Below are positions 1 through 9,489 of a DNA stretch of 39,339 nt, in pieces. This stretch comes from Sphingomonas sp. (GTDB taxonomy: Bacteria > Pseudomonadota > Alphaproteobacteria > Sphingomonadales > Sphingomonadaceae). Made by a program: the position numbers and the translations under genes. The first letter of the stretch is position 1; each line of letters opens with the position of its first letter. The notes below the pieces were generated by a model. It ran no database searches, had not been told where the DNA came from, and was given only the letters and a program-made list of their open reading frames with translations. The stretch is from NCBI RefSeq assembly GCF_013816785.1, contig NZ_JACDDV010000015.1, positions 1-39,339 of the forward strand, read 5' to 3'.

Positions 1-15
1 TCACTCGACCTGGCG

Positions 16-573
16 ATGATGGCATCTGCATCATCCATGACCCGCTCGGCTCCCCGCTTGGAGACCGAGCGGCTCGTTCTTCGCGATTTCACCCGCGACG
101 ACCTCGACGCCCATGCGGCAACGCTAGGCGATATCGAGGTGATGCGTAACATCGGCGGCGAAGCCCTGACCCGCGAGGACGCGATGCGGCGCATCTTCAT
201 GGCCGTCGGCCAATGGCCGGTGCTCGGCTACGGCATGTGGGCGGTTGAACGGAAGAGCGATGAGCGGATGGTCGGCCATGTCGGTTTTTTCGACATGGCG
301 CGCGACATTCAACCAAGCCTGACGGGCCTGCCGGAGATGGGATGGATCTTCGACACCTGCGTCCACGGACAGGGCATTGCGCGCGAGGCTTGCGACGCTG
401 CTTTAACCTGGCTTGACAGAGTTGTCGGGCCGATCGAGGTCCCGGCGATCATCAGCCTCGGCAATGAGGCCTCGATGAAGCTGGCCGAACGTCTTGGCTT
501 CGTCCGCGAACCGGACGGCATCTACAAGAATGAGCCGATCGCTATCTTCCGCCGGCCCGCAGGTGGTCGGTGA
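16..573 (+). CDS. GNAT family N-acetyltransferase (RimJ/RimL-like)
   Basis: Predicted cytosolic acetyl-CoA-dependent N-acetyltransferase of about 185 residues, a normal size for the RimJ/RimL branch. The N-terminal ETERLVLRDF strand (about residues 16-25) is the usual opening of this family. H117-G-Q-G-I-A sits where the acetyl-CoA pyrophosphate loop (Q/RxxGxG/A) is expected, and N150 followed by LAERLGF is the typical end of motif B. The substrate cannot be told; it may be a small molecule, a ribosomal protein or a toxin. The ATG at 16 overlaps a TGA at 17-19 that would close an upstream frame lying mostly outside the window (ATGA coupling). An ATG at 37 is an alternative start that would drop seven poorly conserved residues. 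Family assignment is firm; substrate is unknown. Confidence 0.85.
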   Translation: MMASASSMTRSAPRLETERLVLRDFTRDDLDAHAATLGDIEVMRNIGGEALTREDAMRRIFMAVGQWPVLGYGMWAVERKSDERMVGHVGFFDMARDIQPSLTGLPEMGWIFDTCVHGQGIAREACDAALTWLDRVVGPIEVPAIISLGNEASMKLAERLGFVREPDGIYKNEPIAIFRRPAGGR

Positions 574-612
574 ACGGCGGCGCTCAAGGTTGCCGCTCAT
601 TCACACCAGTTT

Positions 613-641
613 TTGCTTTACGCGAAATGATTCAGTCTAAA
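613..641 (+). promoter_or_regulatory. candidate sigma70 promoter of the sensor kinase gene
   Basis: TTGCTT at 613-618 and TCTAAA at 636-641 are separated by 17 nt, a partial match to the vegetative consensus. A transcript starting 6-8 nt downstream would begin only a few bases before the ATG at 653. There is no Shine-Dalgarno in front of that ATG. Inferred by eye only. Confidence 0.3.
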
Positions 642-652
642 TAACGCCGGCC

Positions 653-1756
653 ATGGCGGAGGGTTCGACCGTAGAGGAAAAAGAGCGCCAACGCATGGCG
701 GCCGTGCGGCGCTACGATATTCTCGACAGCCCACCCGACGGCGTTTTCGATCGCATCACGGCGCTCGCCGCGCGACGGCTCGGCGTCCCCATTTCGATCA
801 TCAGCATCGTCGATGACGATCGCATCTGGTTTAAATCGCATCATGGCGTTCCGGTCGACCAGATCGGCCGCGAGCCCGGCCTGTGCGCGTCCGCCATTCT
901 TTCCGACGACCCTCACATTCTCTCCGATGCCAGGCTCGATCCCCGCTCGCTTGCCAACCCGTTGGTCGCGGGCGATTTCGGCCTGCGCTTTTACGCCGGC
1001 GTGCCGCTGACCACCAGCGACGGCCATAATCTCGGCACGCTGTGTGTGATCGACAAGGAGGCTCGCGCCATCGATCAGGAGCAGATCGAGGATCTCAAGG
1101 ACCTCGCGTCGGTAGTCATGGATCAGCTCGAACTGCGGCTGTCGGCGCGCCGCGCAGTATCGCGGGCTGAGTTAATGGCCAAGGAAATCGACCATCGGGT
1201 CATGAACAGCCTCCAGTTCGTATCGGGGCTGCTCACGATGCAGGCGCGGTCCGCTGACCAGGATAATGTTGCGGCCTCGCTGCATCTCGCCGCGAACCGA
1301 GTTGCCGCGATCGCGCAGGTTCACCGCCATTTCTACACCGAAGATACCGAGCGGACATCGTGCATCGAGTTTGTCCGTCGGCTGGTCACGGAACTGCAGA
1401 CGGTCCTTGGGCGGATCATCACCGTGCAAGGCGACGAGGGCGATGTGCCGACAATCTGGATTCAGCCGATTGGCCTGATCGTCAACGAACTTGTCACCAA
1501 CGCGGCCAAGCACGGCAAGGGGCAGATCGACCTGCAGTATGAAAAGGGGCCGGACGGGCATGCGCTGATCGTTTCGGACGAAGGGCGCGATCTGCCGGAC
1601 GATTTCGATCCCGCCGCGGCCACCAAGAGCTTAGGCATGCGCGTCGTGACCTTGCTTGCCAAACAGCTCCGTGGCGAACTGACCGCCGGCCGGCGGCCGG
1701 ACGGCGGTACTTGTTTCAAAGTGGCCTTTCCCGACCCGGAGGACCAGGCGGATTAG
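653..1756 (+). CDS. GAF-domain sensor histidine kinase, HisKA_2 type
   Basis: Soluble sensor kinase of 367 residues without membrane segments. Residues about 30-160 form a GAF domain ([20 protein letters not shown], then [22 protein letters not shown]), a likely small-ligand or redox sensor. Residues about 165-240 are a HisKA_2 dimerisation domain with phosphoacceptor H181 in [12 protein letters not shown] HATPase domain follows with N-box N278-ELVTNAAKH. The G1 box reads DEGRDLP (309-315), so the usual last glycine of DxGxG is D313, and nucleotide binding may be altered. Kinases of this class often act in the general stress response (PhyR/EcfG) of alphaproteobacteria, but no response regulator is adjacent, so the partner is unknown. 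The 3' end overlaps convergent gcdH by 4 nt. No SD is seen before the ATG; see the promoter entry for possible leaderless translation. Confidence 0.88.
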   Translation: MAEGSTVEEKERQRMAAVRRYDILDSPPDGVFDRITALAARRLGVPISIISIVDDDRIWFKSHHGVPVDQIGREPGLCASAILSDDPHILSDARLDPRSLANPLVAGDFGLRFYAGVPLTTSDGHNLGTLCVIDKEARAIDQEQIEDLKDLASVVMDQLELRLSARRAVSRAELMAKEIDHRVMNSLQFVSGLLTMQARSADQDNVAASLHLAANRVAAIAQVHRHFYTEDTERTSCIEFVRRLVTELQTVLGRIITVQGDEGDVPTIWIQPIGLIVNELVTNAAKHGKGQIDLQYEKGPDGHALIVSDEGRDLPDDFDPAAATKSLGMRVVTLLAKQLRGELTAGRRPDGGTCFKVAFPDPEDQAD

Positions 1757-2943
1757 AAGGCGCTGATTCCGGTGATCGCGCGGCCGATGATCAGGGCGTG
1801 GACGTCGTGCGTGCCCTCGTAAGTGTTGACGGTTTCCAGATTGGCGGCGTGGCGCATGACCTGGAATTCGGCGCTGATACCGTTGCCGCCGTGCATGTCG
1901 CGCGCGGTGCGGGCGATGTCGAGCGCCTTCCCGACATTGTTTCGCTTAATCATGCTGATCGTCTCGGGGATTAGCTCGCCCGCGTCGAGGCGGCGGCCGA
2001 CGCGCAATGCGGCCTGCAGGCCCAGCGTGATCTCCGTCGCCATATTGGCCAATTTGAGCTGAACTAGCTGGTTGGCCGCCAGCGGGCGGCCGAATTGCTT
2101 GCGATCGAGCGTATATTGGCGCGCGGCGTGATAGCAGGCCTCGGCGGCTCCCATGCTGCCCCAGCTGATGCCGTAGCGGGCGCGGTTCAAACAGCCGAAT
2201 GGGCCTTTCAAGCCTTGGACATTAGGCAGCAACGCATCCTCACCCACCTCGACCTCGTCCATCACGATCTCGCCGGTGATTGAGGCGCGAAGCGACAGCT
2301 TCATGCCGATCTTGGGCGCGCTGAGGCCCTTCGTCCCTTTTTCAAGGACGAAGCCGCGGATCGCACCGCCATGTTCTTCCGATTTAGCCCACACGACGAA
2401 CACATCGGCGATCGGCGAATTGGTGATCCACATCTTCGACCCGGATATGCGGTAGCCGCCGGCGGTCTTGGTCGCCTTCGTCCGCATCCCGCCAGGGTCG
2501 GAGCCGGCGTCGGGCTCGGTCAGGCCAAAGCAGCCGACCAGCTCGCCCGAGGCCAGGCCGGGAAGATATTTGCGGCGCTGGTCGTCCGAGCCATAGGCGT
2601 TGATTGGGTGCATCACGAGCGAGCTTTGCACCGACATTGCCGATCGATAGCCCGAGTCCACCCGTTCGACCGCCCGACCGATCAATCCGTAGCTGACGTA
2701 CCCTAAACCGGCACCGCCAAATTCTTCCGGAATGGTCGCGCCGAGGAGGCCGAGCTGGCCCATCTCGCGCATGATCTCGCGGTCGAAATTCTCGTCGAGA
2801 TAGGCCTCGGTGACCCGCGGCTGGAGCCTCTCCTGAGCGTACCCCTCGGCGGTATCGCGGACCAGCCGCTCCTCTTCCGTCAGCTGATGGTCGAGGTCGA
2901 ACGGATCGGCCCAGTCGAACGGCAGGATGGTGGGTTCGCCCAC
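1753..2943 (-). CDS. gcdH: glutaryl-CoA dehydrogenase (acyl-CoA dehydrogenase family)
   Basis: FAD enzyme expected to oxidise and decarboxylate glutaryl-CoA to crotonyl-CoA in lysine/tryptophan catabolism, passing electrons to ETF. Its 396 residues match the family length. The acyl-CoA dehydrogenase signature is clear: [17 protein letters not shown] (about 137-153) and [19 protein letters not shown] (about 164-182). The C-terminal region has the GCDH hallmarks [20 protein letters not shown] and [15 protein letters not shown], in which E376 is the expected catalytic base. These motifs separate it from short-chain or isovaleryl-CoA dehydrogenases. It stands alone, converging with the sensor kinase, with no other glutarate-pathway gene adjacent. 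The start gives the normal N-terminus ([18 protein letters not shown]). Confidence 0.93.
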   Translation of the reverse strand: MGEPTILPFDWADPFDLDHQLTEEERLVRDTAEGYAQERLQPRVTEAYLDENFDREIMREMGQLGLLGATIPEEFGGAGLGYVSYGLIGRAVERVDSGYRSAMSVQSSLVMHPINAYGSDDQRRKYLPGLASGELVGCFGLTEPDAGSDPGGMRTKATKTAGGYRISGSKMWITNSPIADVFVVWAKSEEHGGAIRGFVLEKGTKGLSAPKIGMKLSLRASITGEIVMDEVEVGEDALLPNVQGLKGPFGCLNRARYGISWGSMGAAEACYHAARQYTLDRKQFGRPLAANQLVQLKLANMATEITLGLQAALRVGRRLDAGELIPETISMIKRNNVGKALDIARTARDMHGGNGISAEFQVMRHAANLETVNTYEGTHDVHALIIGRAITGISAF

Positions 2944-3016
2944 GGCGTCGTGCTCCGCGATATCGGTTAAAAATCGTCTGCTCCTTAGCGCTAGGCCAGG
3001 AGTCGCGCCAGCCCGG

Positions 3017-5095
3017 TCAGTCGAACGCCTGCTTGACCGTCAGTCCGAAGCTCCGGTGGTTGTTGCGGTCCCGGAATTCGCGCGCGCCCGGCTGGTCGAC
3101 CGACCGATTGGGAAAGAAGTAGATGCGCTCACGCTGGCCGTGGGTCGACAGAAGGTTGTGGACGTCGAAAGTGACCGTGGTCCTCGTCGACGGTCGATAT
3201 TCGACGAAGGCCGTCGCGAATGGTCCGCCGTTAAAGATCGAATCGAGCTCGGCGATGCGGAAGAAAGTGATCTTCGAATTGTCACTGACCGTCAGCCCGT
3301 AGGCGAATTTGGCGAGGTCCTGACGATATTCCGCCTGCCATTGCCATTTGGGAAGAGAGTCGCTGAACATGCGCGAGCGGCCGCTGAGCGGATCTTTGAC
3401 GCTGCGGTCGCGCACCGTGCCGGTCAGCTTGAGCCGCGCGCCCTTGAGCCCCAGGCGGGCCAGCGGCGCGTCGATCGTCGCTGCGGCGAATTTGGCGGTG
3501 CCGCTGCCAATGTTGCCGGGCGCGTCGAAGCCGTCTTCGGTCAGGATCCGGTCCTGCAGTAGGCTGACCTTGTCATAGCCCAGTTCGACCTTGGCGAGGC
3601 CGTCGCCGAGGATTGGATGCTCGATCGTCGCCCGCGCTTCCCACGCGCGCTGGGGCAGTAGCTCGGCATTGCCACCGTTGACCCGATCGTTGGCCAATTC
3701 GGCGACGCTGATGAAGTCGTAGAAATTAAGCTGCGCGACTGTCCGCTTGGCCGACAGTTGGATGTGCCAGCCGCCGCCCGGTTTCCAGTCGAGCGACAGG
3801 CTCGGCTTGAGGAAGGCGAGGGACCGTTTCGCCTCGGTGTCGCCGCTGACGGTCAGGCGCGACCGCTCATAGGTCAGGCGGGCGTCGGCGCGCAGCTTGG
3901 CAGACAGGTTCCGCCCGGCGTTGACATAGATTTCGCCGCGCTTCTCGCTGACGACAGCATTGTCGATCGGCAAGTCGATCCGGGTGCGCCCGCCGCCGTC
4001 CCCGATGACGAACAAGTCGACTTGGCTATCGAGCTTATTGAACGCGATCTCGCCACCGGTCTCGACACTGAAGCCGGCCAGGTTGGAGCGCGACCACACC
4101 AGCCGGCCGATGGTCTCGCCGTAACTCGACACGTCGCTTTGGGCGAAGCCGCCCAGGACGTCGTCGCCGATGATATTGAGCGCGCCGTCCTGGTTGTCGC
4201 GGTGGCGCCGGGTGGCGAGGCCGACCAGCTTGATCGCGCCGCCCGCGAGCGGCCGGGTGACGTCACCGCCGATTTCGAACGAACGGTTCTTGTAAAGCTG
4301 ATCGAGCGTGTCGTCGCGTTCAGGACGGGCGACCGGCACGACATGATTGTCCTGGTGAAACTTCAAGCGGCCGGTCGAGTAGCGGACGTTTGCGCGGATC
4401 GCCCGGTCGGGTCCATTCTGCAATGCCCAGTTGGCCGAAGCGTAAGGAAAGAACTCCTCATAATCATTGGCCTTGCGCCGAAACTCGAAGGGCTCATGCG
4501 ACGGCAGGAAAATCAGCGAGTCGGTGCCCTCATCGTTACGCCGAACGTGGTTGCTACCGGCCGACAGGTTTAAGGTCGACTTGCCGCGCTTGATGAAGGC
4601 CGAGGCGCTGACGTCGGGGTCGATGAGGCCAGTGAAGAGCCGCTTGGCGGACAAGGTAACGTTGCCGTCGATCCCCGTTTCGTCGGACAGGATCACGTTC
4701 AGCACCTGCGCCTTGCCCGAATAATCGGCTCCGTAGAGATCGCCTGGGCCGACCTCGACGCGGATCACACGCTTCGCCGGGATGCGGGCGAGAATCGTTT
4801 GGAGGGTGTCGGATTTGGATGACGGCCGCGATCCGCTAATCACGACATTACCCGCCGCCCCGGCGAATCCGCGCACATCGCCATTGCCGAGATCGAGCTG
4901 GAAGCCGGGAATGCGCTGGGCGATATCGAGCGCGCTGGTCGGAGCGTAGGTAGCGAAATAGGCCGCCGGATAGACGGTCGCGCGGCCCTGAACGATGGAT
5001 GTCGGGGCAGAGGCCGGCTCGGCAAGCTGAGCAATCGCCGGAGACGCCGACAGGGCGAAGGTGCTGATGCACGCGGCAAATGAAATGATATGCAT
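3017..5095 (-). CDS. TonB-dependent outer membrane receptor
   Basis: Outer-membrane gated channel of 692 residues. An N-terminal signal peptide (about residues 1-22, ending ASPAIA-Q) is followed by a plug-like region with [32 protein letters not shown]-type sequence (about 55-90) and the conserved [35 protein letters not shown] segment (about 104-140). The rest is alternating aromatic/polar beta-barrel sequence. No clear TonB box is visible, and the ligand cannot be inferred. It resembles the many sphingomonad receptors with a short plug. The start is supported by GAGGAG six nucleotides before the ATG. No ABC importer, hydrolase or FecIR pair is adjacent, so it is an orphan receptor. The divergent neighbour is 400 bp away and of different base composition. 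Confidence 0.88.
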   Translation of the reverse strand: MHIISFAACISTFALSASPAIAQLAEPASAPTSIVQGRATVYPAAYFATYAPTSALDIAQRIPGFQLDLGNGDVRGFAGAAGNVVISGSRPSSKSDTLQTILARIPAKRVIRVEVGPGDLYGADYSGKAQVLNVILSDETGIDGNVTLSAKRLFTGLIDPDVSASAFIKRGKSTLNLSAGSNHVRRNDEGTDSLIFLPSHEPFEFRRKANDYEEFFPYASANWALQNGPDRAIRANVRYSTGRLKFHQDNHVVPVARPERDDTLDQLYKNRSFEIGGDVTRPLAGGAIKLVGLATRRHRDNQDGALNIIGDDVLGGFAQSDVSSYGETIGRLVWSRSNLAGFSVETGGEIAFNKLDSQVDLFVIGDGGGRTRIDLPIDNAVVSEKRGEIYVNAGRNLSAKLRADARLTYERSRLTVSGDTEAKRSLAFLKPSLSLDWKPGGGWHIQLSAKRTVAQLNFYDFISVAELANDRVNGGNAELLPQRAWEARATIEHPILGDGLAKVELGYDKVSLLQDRILTEDGFDAPGNIGSGTAKFAAATIDAPLARLGLKGARLKLTGTVRDRSVKDPLSGRSRMFSDSLPKWQWQAEYRQDLAKFAYGLTVSDNSKITFFRIAELDSIFNGGPFATAFVEYRPSTRTTVTFDVHNLLSTHGQRERIYFFPNRSVDQPGAREFRDRNNHRSFGLTVKQAFD

Positions 5096-5498
5096 CGAAG
5101 CTCCTCTTTGTTTGGGGGCCGATGCAGGGCGCCGTGACGAATGGCGAGTGGCGTTCGACCAGCCGACGAACGGATCGACCCTGGGGCGGGATAAGAGAAC
5201 GGTGGACCGATCGCGCGGGAGATAGATGTATGGGTGGCTTGCAGATTGTAGTTGACCGCCAGTTGCCGCACAGGGCCCCGATGCTTGGATTCTTTTTCGA
5301 CAACGACGACACAGATTTTGTGTGCAAGATAGGCGAGGCGCCCTGAAGGTTCAGAGACTCCATTGCATATCTCGCCACCGGAGTTATCCCCGCAGAATGA
5401 GAAAGAATTTGTTTTACGGGAAACTAACTACAGCAACACGGATCAAGTGAGCACTTGGGGCGGTCCGTACTTGAACGTTCGCGTAAGGGGCCTCATCA
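5096..5498. other. 403-bp intergenic region between TonB receptor and acyltransferase
   Basis: No convincing ORF. It should carry the divergent promoters of both neighbours, but I cannot define them. A small perfect inverted repeat (ACACA-GATTT-TGTGT) lies at 5309-5323 and could be an operator half-site pair or chance. Base composition becomes AT-richer from about 5390 towards the acyltransferase, marking the edge of the lower-GC islet. No tRNA-derived direct repeat was found. Confidence 0.5.
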
Positions 5499-6671
5499 TT
5501 GAATCGGCCTGAGGCAGCCCACCCAAGGGTAAAGCGGGGAACATCAAAAGCCAGCCGGGCCTTTCTCGGGGTGGACGTGCTTCGCTTCTTGGCCGCGCTT
5601 TCGGTTGTCTTATTCCACCTTTCCTTCGCAAGCTGGATTGAGCCTACGGCCAATGTCTCGACTGAATTTTCCGAACAAATAGTAGCGATCGGCAGCCCAT
5701 TTCGATGGGGCTGGACCGGGGTTCAGACTTTCTTCGTAATAAGTGGCTTCGTAATTGCCTTTTCTGCAAGCGGTCTCCGACCAGCCACATTTATTCGGAA
5801 TCGGTTTCTCCGGCTCTATCCAGCCGTGTGGATCTGCGCAACGATTACACTGTTGGTTGCCGACTGGGCCGATAACAATCCTCTTGGCCCCTACTTTCGC
5901 TCACTTATCCTGTGGCCATTGCCGACTTGGATTAGCGGCGTTTACTGGACTCTGGCTGTTGAAATGGCATTCTATGCCGTTGTTGCTGCCGCGATTCACC
6001 TGAAGATCAGAATCGTAACCGTAGGCATTGCGCTGGGTTTGTGGAGTTCAATTTATTGGGCTTTCAGATGCCTAGACTATATTAGCGGCGGCCACCTTGA
6101 GGCTCTATTCGACTTGCCTCAGAGTCCGCTGGGCATGATTACGCTCCTCTCTTCAGGGTGCCACTTCGCACTGGGAGTTCTGATCTGTTCCTCACTGCAA
6201 GCGCCCCCTTCGCGCCGGATACGGGCCCTCATTTCGGCCATTGCCTTCACGGCTGCAATTGAGGTTGCGGCGACCGCTAAGCAATACATCGACGTACAGG
6301 GCGGCGATTATCGTGACATCTGGCAACCAATGGTGATCTGGGGCACCTCAATGGCTGCGTTCCTGTGTTCGGTAGTTTTCAACGGCAAAGTCTGGGGGGT
6401 GTTAGGAGGACGAGCCAAACTGATTAGAAACTTGGGACTAATCACATATCCTTTGTACCTTGTTCACCACGAACTCGGTGTTAGGGTCATGGAGATTTCG
6501 AGCGTTTTCGCACCCGCGCTATCCCTATTGTTCGGCGTGTTCGTTGTTATCGGGGTGGCTTGGATTGCGATGGTGGCGGAGGGCAATCTGCGGAGGTCAT
6601 TGGACGCGTATCTGCCAGGGTCGATGCCGTCTAGGGATCAGGCCGTCACGAACCGTCGCGCGAAGCCGTGA
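5499..6671 (+). CDS. acyltransferase family 3 membrane protein (OafA/YrhL-like)
   Basis: Integral membrane O-acyltransferase of 390 residues, probably modifying a surface polysaccharide, lipid or peptidoglycan-linked sugar from a cytoplasmic acyl donor. Family signatures in order: DVLRFLAALSVVLFHLSF (about 25-42, with the conserved R and H), TFFVISGFVIAFSAS (about 77-91) and FIRNRFLRLYPAVWI (about 97-111). About ten hydrophobic segments follow. The start is TTG at 5499, supported by AAGGGG at 5485-5490 with an 8-nt spacer. Base composition is clearly lower in GC than the neighbours (31 G/C of 60 bases in 5581-5640 against 44 of 60 in 9601-9660), and the gene abuts a tRNA gene, which suggests horizontal acquisition. 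No glycosyltransferases are adjacent, so the acceptor is unknown. Confidence 0.88.
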   Translation: MNRPEAAHPRVKRGTSKASRAFLGVDVLRFLAALSVVLFHLSFASWIEPTANVSTEFSEQIVAIGSPFRWGWTGVQTFFVISGFVIAFSASGLRPATFIRNRFLRLYPAVWICATITLLVADWADNNPLGPYFRSLILWPLPTWISGVYWTLAVEMAFYAVVAAAIHLKIRIVTVGIALGLWSSIYWAFRCLDYISGGHLEALFDLPQSPLGMITLLSSGCHFALGVLICSSLQAPPSRRIRALISAIAFTAAIEVAATAKQYIDVQGGDYRDIWQPMVIWGTSMAAFLCSVVFNGKVWGVLGGRAKLIRNLGLITYPLYLVHHELGVRVMEISSVFAPALSLLFGVFVVIGVAWIAMVAEGNLRRSLDAYLPGSMPSRDQAVTNRRAKP

Positions 6672-6823
6672 CAGCAAAATATTGTGAGAGTCTAGTAAGC
6701 CCACACCTAATCGAAATCATCGGGCCGCCTGAAGGACAGTTAGGTCGTTATATTCACGCCAATGTCACCATGGAATTCTTCCTAGCCGCTCGGATGGAAG
6801 AAGCCGAACTAGATGATTCCTGA
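6668..6823 (+). CDS. possible 51-aa ORF coupled to the acyltransferase (unknown)
   Basis: A GTG at 6668 overlaps the acyltransferase stop (GTGA) and opens a 51-codon frame ending at TGA 6821-6823. The product would contain HLIEIIGPPEGQLGRYIHAN and end MEEAELDDS. I do not recognise it. It has no strong Shine-Dalgarno and no signal peptide or membrane segment. Its composition is like the lower-GC acyltransferase. It may be a real translationally coupled small gene, a remnant of a larger one, or chance. Confidence 0.3.
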   Translation: MTAKYCESLVSPHLIEIIGPPEGQLGRYIHANVTMEFFLAARMEEAELDDS

Positions 6824-6912
6824 AAAAGGCTATTCCTAGCGCGCGGCGATTCGAGGAGCCTTTGTGATAAAATTTCGTAGCAAATAGGAAAGTCGGTTAG
6901 TTCTAATGAACA

Positions 6913-7002
<90 letters not shown>

Positions 7003-7016
7003 TTCAGCTTCGCCGA

Positions 7017-7043
7017 ATTATGCGACGACGATGGGCTGTGCAA
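7017..7043 (-). promoter_or_regulatory. candidate promoter of tRNA-Ser
   Basis: On the minus strand TTGCAC (7043-7038) and CATAAT (7022-7017) lie 15 nt apart, 15 nt before the mature tRNA 5' end. The hexamers are good but the spacer is slightly short. Inference by eye. Confidence 0.4.
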
Positions 7044-7115
7044 GGCGCGGGATGAATGCGATGGGCGGGGCCCATCGGGACGGCTAGCGTCGTGGCATGT
7101 GAGTGGAGCGTAAGA

Positions 7116-8231
7116 ATGAGGGCGAGGCGGATGATTGCGGTGTGGGCATTGGGTGCAAGCGCGGCCGCGTTCGCCCAGTCCGATCCACTGGCGCCGCTGT
7201 CCGATGTGCCGCGGCCGGCGACGATCTCGATCGTCCAAGCCACCCCCTATCGGCCGTCCCTTGCGCCGAGCACCAGCCTGACCGGGTTCGCCGCCTACAA
7301 ACAAACGCTGATCGGCCGGGCGCGGTTGGCGGGGGTGCGTGACGCGACGATTCAGGCGGTAATTCCCTTCCTGTCCTTGAGCAGCCGCGTCATCACGCTC
7401 GACCGCGGCCAACCGGGCGGAGTTAACAACCCCAACAGCGTACCGCCGTTCGCGCCCTATCGCCGTGCGCATGTGACCAGCTCGCTGATTGGGCGCGGCC
7501 AGGCGCGCTATGCGGCCTACGCCGGGCAACTGGCGGCGATCGAGCGGCGTTTCGGGGTCGAGCCGCAGGTGCTGATTGCAATTTATGGCCATGAGACCAG
7601 CTACGGCACGGTCACCGGCTCGTTCGACCTGCTAACCGCGCTGGCGACGCTCGCTTATGAGGGCCGGCGGCGCGAGCTGTTCGAGAGTGAGTTCATCGCT
7701 GCGCTCAAGCTTCTCGACCGCGGCACGCCGCGCTATCGACTGAAGGGCAGCTGGGCGGGCGCAACCGGCTATCCGCAGTTCATGCCCTCGGCAGTGCTGC
7801 GACTGGCGACCGACGGCGATGGCGACGGCAGCGCCAATATCTGGGGCAACGAGGCCGACGGGCTGGCCTCGATCGCCGCCTATCTGCGCGATGCCGGGTG
7901 GAAACCCAACGTCCATTGGGGGATTCCGGTGCAGGTGCCGGCGACCCTCAATCGCACCGCAATCGTCAGCCGGCTGGTCGCGCCGCGCTGCGCCCCGGTC
8001 TACAAGCGGCACAGCCAGTGGAAGACGATGCGCGAATGGCGTGCGCTCGGGGTCCAGCCGCTTGGGCGCACCTTGGCTGAAAACGAGATGGCGACACTGA
8101 TCGAGCCCGACGGTCCCTATGCCACCGCCTATCTGCTGACCATCAACTACCGGGCAATTCTCGACTATAATTGCTCGAACTTCTACGCGCTTTCGGTTGG
8201 CTTGCTGGCGGATGCGATAGCGCGACGTTGA
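7116..8231 (+). CDS. lytic murein transglycosylase, MltB-like (SLT_2)
   Basis: Periplasmic peptidoglycan hydrolase that would cleave the MurNAc-GlcNAc bond with formation of 1,6-anhydroMurNAc. The start is placed at the ATG at 7116 because GGAG lies 7 nt upstream and the protein then begins with a signal peptide (MRARRMIAVWALGASAAAFA, cleaved near residue 20). An in-frame ATG at 7056 would bury this signal. The product is 371 residues. Catalytic E160 sits in AIYGHETSYG, followed by LLTALATLAYEGRRRELFESEF and the family block SWAGATGYPQFMPSAVLRLATDGDGDGSANIW. The C-terminal half continues the SLT_2 fold; no separate SPOR or PG-binding domain is seen. No lipobox is present, so it is soluble rather than a lipoprotein. 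It precedes the carboxypeptidase gene by 75 bp, a sensible cell-wall pairing. Confidence 0.92.
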   Translation: MRARRMIAVWALGASAAAFAQSDPLAPLSDVPRPATISIVQATPYRPSLAPSTSLTGFAAYKQTLIGRARLAGVRDATIQAVIPFLSLSSRVITLDRGQPGGVNNPNSVPPFAPYRRAHVTSSLIGRGQARYAAYAGQLAAIERRFGVEPQVLIAIYGHETSYGTVTGSFDLLTALATLAYEGRRRELFESEFIAALKLLDRGTPRYRLKGSWAGATGYPQFMPSAVLRLATDGDGDGSANIWGNEADGLASIAAYLRDAGWKPNVHWGIPVQVPATLNRTAIVSRLVAPRCAPVYKRHSQWKTMREWRALGVQPLGRTLAENEMATLIEPDGPYATAYLLTINYRAILDYNCSNFYALSVGLLADAIARR

Positions 8232-8306
8232 AGCCCCTCGCGCTCTACCATCGCAACCGATAGACAGGCCACTGATTCACCCGATTGCCTGGAGCCCGCC
8301 TTTCCC

Positions 8307-9482
8307 ATGATCCGCGCCACCCTGACCCTGACCGCCGCCTCGCTGCTCCTCGCCTCGGCCGCGCCCGCCAAGGCGCCGCCATTCGGTACGCCGGCGCCGA
8401 TCGCTTATCTGATCGACCTGTCGTCGGGCGCCGTGTTGCTGACCAAGGACGCCGACAAACGAATGCCGCCGGCGTCGATGGCCAAGATGATGACCACCGA
8501 AGTCGCGTTCGAGCTGATCGACAAGGGCCAATTGCCGTTGAACAAAAGCTGCACGGTGCGGCCGGAGACGTGGCAGAAGTGGCATGGACCACAGGCAGGA
8601 TCGACCATGTTTCTGTCGGTCAACGAGCAGGTCAGCGTCGAAAATTTGCTCCACGGCATCGTCACCTTGTCGGGCAACGACGCCTCGGTGGTGCTCGCCG
8701 AATGCATCGCCGGAACCGAGGAAGCGTTTGCGGCGCAGATGAACGAGCTCGCTAAAAAGCTCGGCCTCGCCAACAGCAATTTCGGCAATTCGAATGGCTG
8801 GCCTGATGAGGGGCGGACCTACGTCACCGCGCGTGACCTGGCGGCGCTGGCGCGGGCCTCGATCGAGCGCCATCCTAAGCTTTACAAGCAGTTCTACGGG
8901 CAGCCAAGCTTCACCTGGGGCAAGACGCTCGGCTCGGGCGCCGACATTACGCAAGCCAACCGCAACCCCATCCTCGGCAAGATCGCGGGGGCGGACGGGC
9001 TGAAGACTGGGCATACCGACGAAGCAGGCTATGGCTTCACCGGATCGGCCGAGCAAAACGGTCGGCGGCTGGTAATGGTCGTCGCCGGCCTGTCGAGCTT
9101 CAATCAGCGCATCGAGGAATCGGTGCGAATGATGAACTGGGGCTTCAATGCCTGGCAAGCCAAGCCATTGTTCAAGGCCGGCGCGCAGGTCGGGACGGCC
9201 AAGGTTCAGCTAGGAAGCGATTCCGAGGTCGCGTTGCTCGCGCCGCGCGATCTGGCGGTGACCATCCCGGCTGGCCTTGGCAGCAAGACTTCGATGAAGA
9301 TTCGTTATTCGGGTCCGATCAAGGCGCCGTTCGCCAAGGGCGCGCATGTCGCCGACCTGATCGTCAATAGTCCCGACACCGGCGAGCAGGTGATGCCGCT
9401 GGTCGCCGCCGAGGAGGTGAGCGAAGCTGGGTTCTTCACCCGCGCCTGGCTCGGTTTTAAGCAACTCTTCGGCATGGCCTGA
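8307..9482 (+). CDS. D-alanyl-D-alanine carboxypeptidase (PBP5/6 family, class C low-mass PBP)
   Basis: Periplasmic penicillin-binding protein that trims the terminal D-Ala of peptidoglycan stem pentapeptides. A signal peptide covers about residues 1-22 (ending APAKA). All three active-site motifs are present: S57-M-A-K60, S122-G-N124 and K233-T-G. The region after about 300 is the C-terminal beta-rich PBP5_C-like domain, ending with AGFFTRAWLGFKQLFGMA, a likely amphipathic membrane-anchoring helix as in PBP5. At 391 residues it has the normal length. It starts the tightly packed run into tmk, holB and metG, so it may be the first gene of that operon, or be co-transcribed with the transglycosylase upstream. 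The exact paralogue name (dacA/C/F) cannot be decided. Confidence 0.93.
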   Translation: MIRATLTLTAASLLLASAAPAKAPPFGTPAPIAYLIDLSSGAVLLTKDADKRMPPASMAKMMTTEVAFELIDKGQLPLNKSCTVRPETWQKWHGPQAGSTMFLSVNEQVSVENLLHGIVTLSGNDASVVLAECIAGTEEAFAAQMNELAKKLGLANSNFGNSNGWPDEGRTYVTARDLAALARASIERHPKLYKQFYGQPSFTWGKTLGSGADITQANRNPILGKIAGADGLKTGHTDEAGYGFTGSAEQNGRRLVMVVAGLSSFNQRIEESVRMMNWGFNAWQAKPLFKAGAQVGTAKVQLGSDSEVALLAPRDLAVTIPAGLGSKTSMKIRYSGPIKAPFAKGAHVADLIVNSPDTGEQVMPLVAAEEVSEAGFFTRAWLGFKQLFGMA

Positions 9483-9489
9483 CCGCATA

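Noticed and set aside
3758-4573. Long plus-strand frame opposite the TonB receptor
   Set aside because: Shadow of the receptor gene; no start signal or family features.
7056-7115. Upstream ATG extending the lytic transglycosylase by 20 residues
   Set aside because: ATG 7116 has GGAG 7 nt upstream and starts a signal peptide; the extension would place a signal peptide inside the chain.
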